64,000 bases of DNA. Origin: Balaenoptera acutorostrata (Eukaryota > Chordata > Mammalia > Artiodactyla > Balaenopteridae). The stretch lies in assembly GCF_949987535.1 (NCBI RefSeq), contig NC_080067.1:79261985-79325984 (forward strand). Reading direction: 5' to 3'. Below are positions 60,034-64,000 of this stretch, piece by piece; positions within the stretch are counted from its first letter, which is position 1; each line of letters begins with the position of its first letter. Below the pieces are notes generated by a model that ran no database searches, was not told the DNA's origin, and saw only the letters and a program-made list of their open reading frames with translations. The translations under genes were made by a program, and so were the position numbers.

Positions 60034-63000
60034 GTGAGTGGGGGGCTGCGGGCGGGAGCCGGACAGACCGGAATGGAATCGGCTCCTCAGAGGCAGCCCT
60101 GCGCTGGGGGCCAGAGAGCAGGACCGGGCGGCTTGACGGGGTTCAGGGCCTCCCTGCTCCAGCGGCTGCATTCTTGGTGGCGAGTGTGTCAGGACAGCGT
60201 GTGTGGGAAGTGTGCATGCCGGCCATGAGAGCCACACGTGTCAGACACAGGTGTGTGGACGGGGCTGTGCTGGGGGCAGCTGCAGCGGTGCTCTGTGCTT
60301 CACCGACACAGACACGGGCTAGAGAGGGAGGGCGGGGAGGGAGGGGACATGTCCAGGGTCACCCTGGGCGGGGTGGTGGAGACCGGACAGGGACCCCGGC
60401 TGCTTTCTTCTCACCCAGATCCCAGTGTTCTCTTCCCACATACACCCCCGCCCCACGCAGAGCAGCCCTGTTCCTGGGGTTGGGGAGCAGGGAGAGGAGG
60501 ACCCAGCCGAGCAGGGAGATTTGTTAGCTGGTGTTTCAGGGATAAAGGAACAGGGCAGACTGTGCTTTCTAAGCAGCTTCTTCAGGGGAGTGGCCTCTGG
60601 GTCTCTCCCAGCCCGGACCACACAGGGCAGGGCTTGGAGCTGTTCTCAGGAGTGGCTGCCTTCTACCCCCAGGAGGGTAGGAATGAGCGTCCTGGAGCCC
60701 TGAGATTTGGCGACTGGGGAGGAAGCAGTGGGGGTCTTCAGACCACTTGCCCTGGTGGCCAGCCTCTTCTTGGGCTGAGCCGTGTAGCGGGTGGGATCAT
60801 TTTGCTCCAGGGATGGAATAGTGATAGCGGAAGTGCTGGCTGGCCTCTCCTGGTCACGGCACAGAGAGACGCTGCCTAGGTTGGTGATTTTCACAAGGTA
60901 CCTTTGGGCCTTTCTTCTGGAAAGCAGTGGTGCCCTGCCCTCTTAAGTCCACACCCCCTTGTTTGTAACAGATGGCTTTGTTGTGGATAAGTGAGTTAAT
61001 ACAGCTAAGTGCTCAGAACTGTGCCCAGCATGTAGTTTTAACCGTAGTTGAAGTGTTAGAGTTATTTTTATTTTTCTTAACTAAAATTAAGAGAAATGCA
61101 ACCTGTTTACTCTGTGTGTGTGTGGTCAGTCAACTTGATGCCTCCTGTAATATAAAGGAGAACCAAAAGGAAATCAATTGTAGCATTTCATGTATTCTAA
61201 TATGTCAGTACAATCTGACATTACCAAGCAGTCAGATGCTAAGACCTCAGGTAGAACCAGCACAGCAACATCTAGAAGTGCTGACTGAGAGGAGAGTTTT
61301 GAAATAGTAGGGTGGGCTGCCTTCAGTGATATTTTTCTGAATGGTGGACAACTTCTGCTAAGTTCCAAACAAAGCAAAAGGCCAGTTTTCCCTCAGTTTA
61401 CACAGTAGCTCCATTCCAGGAAAATCCAGTCTGTATTAACACTGTAAAAATACTTTCTTGTTCATATGTAAAATGGGATTTGATTTATAATCAGATGATT
61501 ATAAACAAATTTCTTACCTGCATGAATTAAGTTGTATGGGATTTGGGACAGTGTGTGAGTCCCCCAGCCACCCACTCAGTGCCACTAATGGTCCCCCAAC
61601 ACTGTGACAACCAAAAATGCCCCCTAGGGAGCTGTATGGCCCTCATGAGAACCATCTGGGTGAAGGGTTAGGGCTTAAAGTTTGGAAACCCCCTTCTGGC
61701 CCAGCCGCTTTGGTAGAGGAGCCAGGGTTTGAACTGAGGGCTTCTCTTTCCCATTGGTGGCTCTTTGTACTGCCCTGAGCTGCCTGGGAGAGTCTGAGCT
61801 CCTGGCACTGGGTTGGCAGCACCGCTGGGAACTGTGGGAGCAGGAGGCTCACGCTGGGCCCAGGCTGTGAGCACCTGCTCTCTCAGTGCGACCTGTGATG
61901 AGAGCTGGGGGACAAGGCCACCTCCAAGTCGGGAGGAGGGGGTCTTGGGGCAGCTGGCCTTTTCCCTCATCCCTGTCTTCTCCAGTGGGGATTGAACACA
62001 GGTCAGGGGCTGGCCAAGCCGTCAGCTCTGACGGGTCTTACTCGGACAGGGATGGGTTTAGTGTCGGGCTGCCTAGCTTTGAGGGTGCCACTGGCTTCTT
62101 TCTCTGGGCCGCAGAGGGTGTGACAGGTCTGGTGGCCCCTTGGCTGATTGAGGCCTGCGTGTAGTTTTGTTTGGCCAGCACAGCATACACATGTGCTTGC
62201 GTGTGTGTATTTCAAACTTGAATTAGTTGACATAGTTCAAAAGTCAGGAGAAAGATCTAATGTCAAGTGTAAACAAGGAACAGAATGGTGTGGATAATGG
62301 ATGAGTATTTGTGTGGGGAAAAAACAAGTCTGGAAGAATGCGTAAAAGTCATTAATGGCAGCCGACTTTGGGGATGGGGTGAGGTGGCTGTGCGTTAAGA
62401 GAGGGATGAGACTTTATGGCTCTCATGTGCCTTTTGAATATCTTACATGTGCATATATTACCTTTTCAAAAAAATTTTAATAGCGAGATTTTACACGTAG
62501 ATTCAGATTTCTGGTATTTCTTGAAAAAGTTGAAAGCTTTGACCACACTGGGCCAGAGTCTGTTGTGACAGCCGTTGACAGCAGTCTGAAAACCCGCCCC
62601 AGCCTCCGCCCCTCCTTCCCTCTGACCCTCCTATGATCCTGGAGGTGTTTGTGTGGTGGCCTGTGGAGGTGTCTTTGGACTTGGGGGGAGGCTCCTGCGA
62701 TGTCAGGCATTGAAAGGAAAGTAGCTAGAGCTCATCTAGTCCCTGTGGGGTCCATCAGGTCTGGGGAGCTCATGGATGGGTCTCAAGGGACACTGCACCC
62801 CCAAAAGTTTTGTAATTAAAACATTATGAATAAGGATGCATATATTTTCCTGGAGACACAATCGATAGTTTCCATCAGATTCTCAAAGGCCTTGTGACAA
62901 CAGGAGAGTTTAAGAGCCAGTAGGGAACCGGAGAACAGAGTTTGATCTCCGGTCACTCGGCCATGGATGGCAGATTTGGGGAGTAAGACCCTAACTCCAG

Positions 63001-63222
63001 GGCCTGGGCTGTGTCCCAACTGCCCTGATTCTACCCTTGTTGCCATAGGAGGAGGACAGGTGGCTACAGGCTCTTCTGTACAGCTGTTTTGGGGAGCAAG
63101 AAGGTGGTTTGAGTCCTTTCCCACAGCACATAGTAGGATGTGGGTGAGCCCAAGGCAGAGGCAGGGTCGCCTGTTACCCCCCTGCATCCCGTGGTCCCTG
63201 AGCCATTCTTCTCTCCCCGCAG
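60034..63222 (+). other. TNK2: TNK2 intron between 5' coding exons
   Basis: It starts with GTGAGT and ends with CCCCGCAG. It contains a short MIR relic near 60,985-61,035 and otherwise unique sequence. No other exon is supported inside it. Confidence 0.65.
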
Positions 63223-63240
63223 AGGCTGGGGAGCAGCAGC
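63223..63240 (+). other. TNK2: TNK2 exon, 5'UTR or linker part
   Basis: Eighteen bases between the acceptor CTCTCCCCGCAG and the ATG. They encode RLGSSS if entered from the upstream coding exon, or serve as leader if translation starts at 63,241. Confidence 0.75.
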
Positions 63241-63403
63241 ATGCAGCCGGAGGAGGGCACAGGCTGGCTGCTGGAGCTGCTGTCCGAGGTGCAGCTGCAG
63301 CAGTATTTCCTGCGGCTCCGCGACGACCTCAACGTTACCCGCCTGTCCCACTTTGAGTATGTCAAGAATGAGGACCTGGAGAAGATTGGCATGGGCCGGC
63401 CTG
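63241..63403 (+). CDS. TNK2: TNK2 (ACK1) first common coding exon, SAM-like domain
   Basis: TNK2 is the non-receptor tyrosine kinase ACK1, a Cdc42 effector that acts in growth-factor receptor signalling and trafficking. The exon reads [20 protein letters not shown], continues with [20 protein letters not shown] and ends at MGRP plus one base before GTAGGT. This is the N-terminal SAM-like region involved in membrane localisation and dimerisation. It is a near-exact match to the known family N-terminus. The kinase, SH3 and CRIB exons lie beyond the window. Confidence 0.97.
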
Positions 63404-64000
63404 GTAGGTGGGGGCATTGGCCTCGCCTGTCGTCGTCCCACTGACCATTTACCTCCTCTGTCCTCAGGATCGCCAACCGCATGGAAGAGCCCTCCCCCCT
63501 TTATTCCGTGGGGTGGCAGAGCTGAGAACTCTCACTGCCTGTCCAAGAGCCCCCGCGGTGGGGCAGAGTGGCATCAGTAGATGCTGCACACAGTGAGTGC
63601 ATGAGAACAGTTTGCAGTTGTGAAGGTGATGAATTGGAGTTTGAGGAATCTTACTTAAATTTCTGGCTACTCACCGTTAACTACACACTCTGTTTTGTTT
63701 GTGCAGACATTTCTAGGGTGTACTTCTTCCATCTTCTCCTCTTTTATAAATGTAGAATTGAGTCTGTTCTGAACACCAGGGGGGTTAGTGTCCAGAGGTC
63801 TGTGGAGAAGGGAAGATAAAATCCTTCAGATGATGGTTTGCTGCTTTTCTCCCCATCTCTCCCTTTCTCTGTCTCTCCTACAAAGATCTGTTCTATAAGT
63901 TGAACTCATTTTTTTTTTTTTTCTATGTGTTTATCCTGAAAGTAGTGGCTATAGCTTCTAGAAGTCACGGTGTTCCTTGTAGAACATTAGAAACTTTTGA
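63404..64000 (+). other. TNK2: TNK2 intron, cut by window end
   Basis: The intron begins GTAGGT and runs off the window. An acceptor-like TCCTCAG at 63,468 is followed by a short open stretch that does not resemble the next known TNK2 exon. Confidence 0.7.

Noticed and set aside
63469..63580. Exon-like stretch after TCCTCAG in the TNK2 intron
   Set aside because: The next known TNK2 exon encodes QRRLWEAVKRRK-type sequence. This stretch does not, and it has no convincing donor.

Overview
The window is mammalian nuclear DNA, most likely from a cetacean. It has GT/AG-spliced genes with large introns and many L1 and MIR copies. At least twelve inserts are tRNA-derived SINEs of the CHR type, whose sequence begins GGGCTTCCCTGGTGGCGCAG. 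CHR SINEs are known from whales, hippos and ruminants. No BovB-like or typical ruminant tail is seen and several CHR copies are very similar to one another, which favours a whale or dolphin. Species cannot be fixed from this sequence alone.

Layout: (1) 1-14.6 kb is the 3' half of TFRC (transferrin receptor 1) on the + strand. Twelve coding exons (8-19 by the human gene) encode residues 268-760 without any length change against the human protein. A 2.8 kb 3'UTR follows with five iron-responsive elements (IREs). (2) 14.6-33.3 kb is almost entirely LINE-1: old antisense and sense fragments, a 5'-inverted copy, and one near full-length but broken L1 (21.69-29.13 kb) carrying two SINEs. (3) 29.1-41.8 kb contains less repetitive DNA, two LTR-like blocks, MER5A/MIR relics, a CTCF-like site, and a GC-rich island at 38.6-39.85 kb. 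This island overlaps a possible undescribed multi-exon coding unit (38,535-40,042) whose three exon-like pieces are compatible in splice phase. (4) 41.8-48.15 kb is antisense old L1 hosting four SINEs; 49.3-51.0 kb has three more SINEs, two of them stacked in the same target site. (5) 51-59.5 kb is mostly unique, GC-rich DNA upstream of TNK2, with a CpG-rich block at 56.4-57.5 kb. (6) 59.6-64 kb is the 5' end of TNK2 (ACK1 tyrosine kinase) on the + strand, with two coding exons in view.

TFRC followed by TNK2 in the same orientation matches the order at human 3q29. The two genes are not an operon; they are independent neighbours. TFRC expression is governed after transcription by the IRE cluster, and TNK2 appears to have more than one 5' exon or promoter. 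No CRISPR array, rRNA or functional tRNA gene is present.
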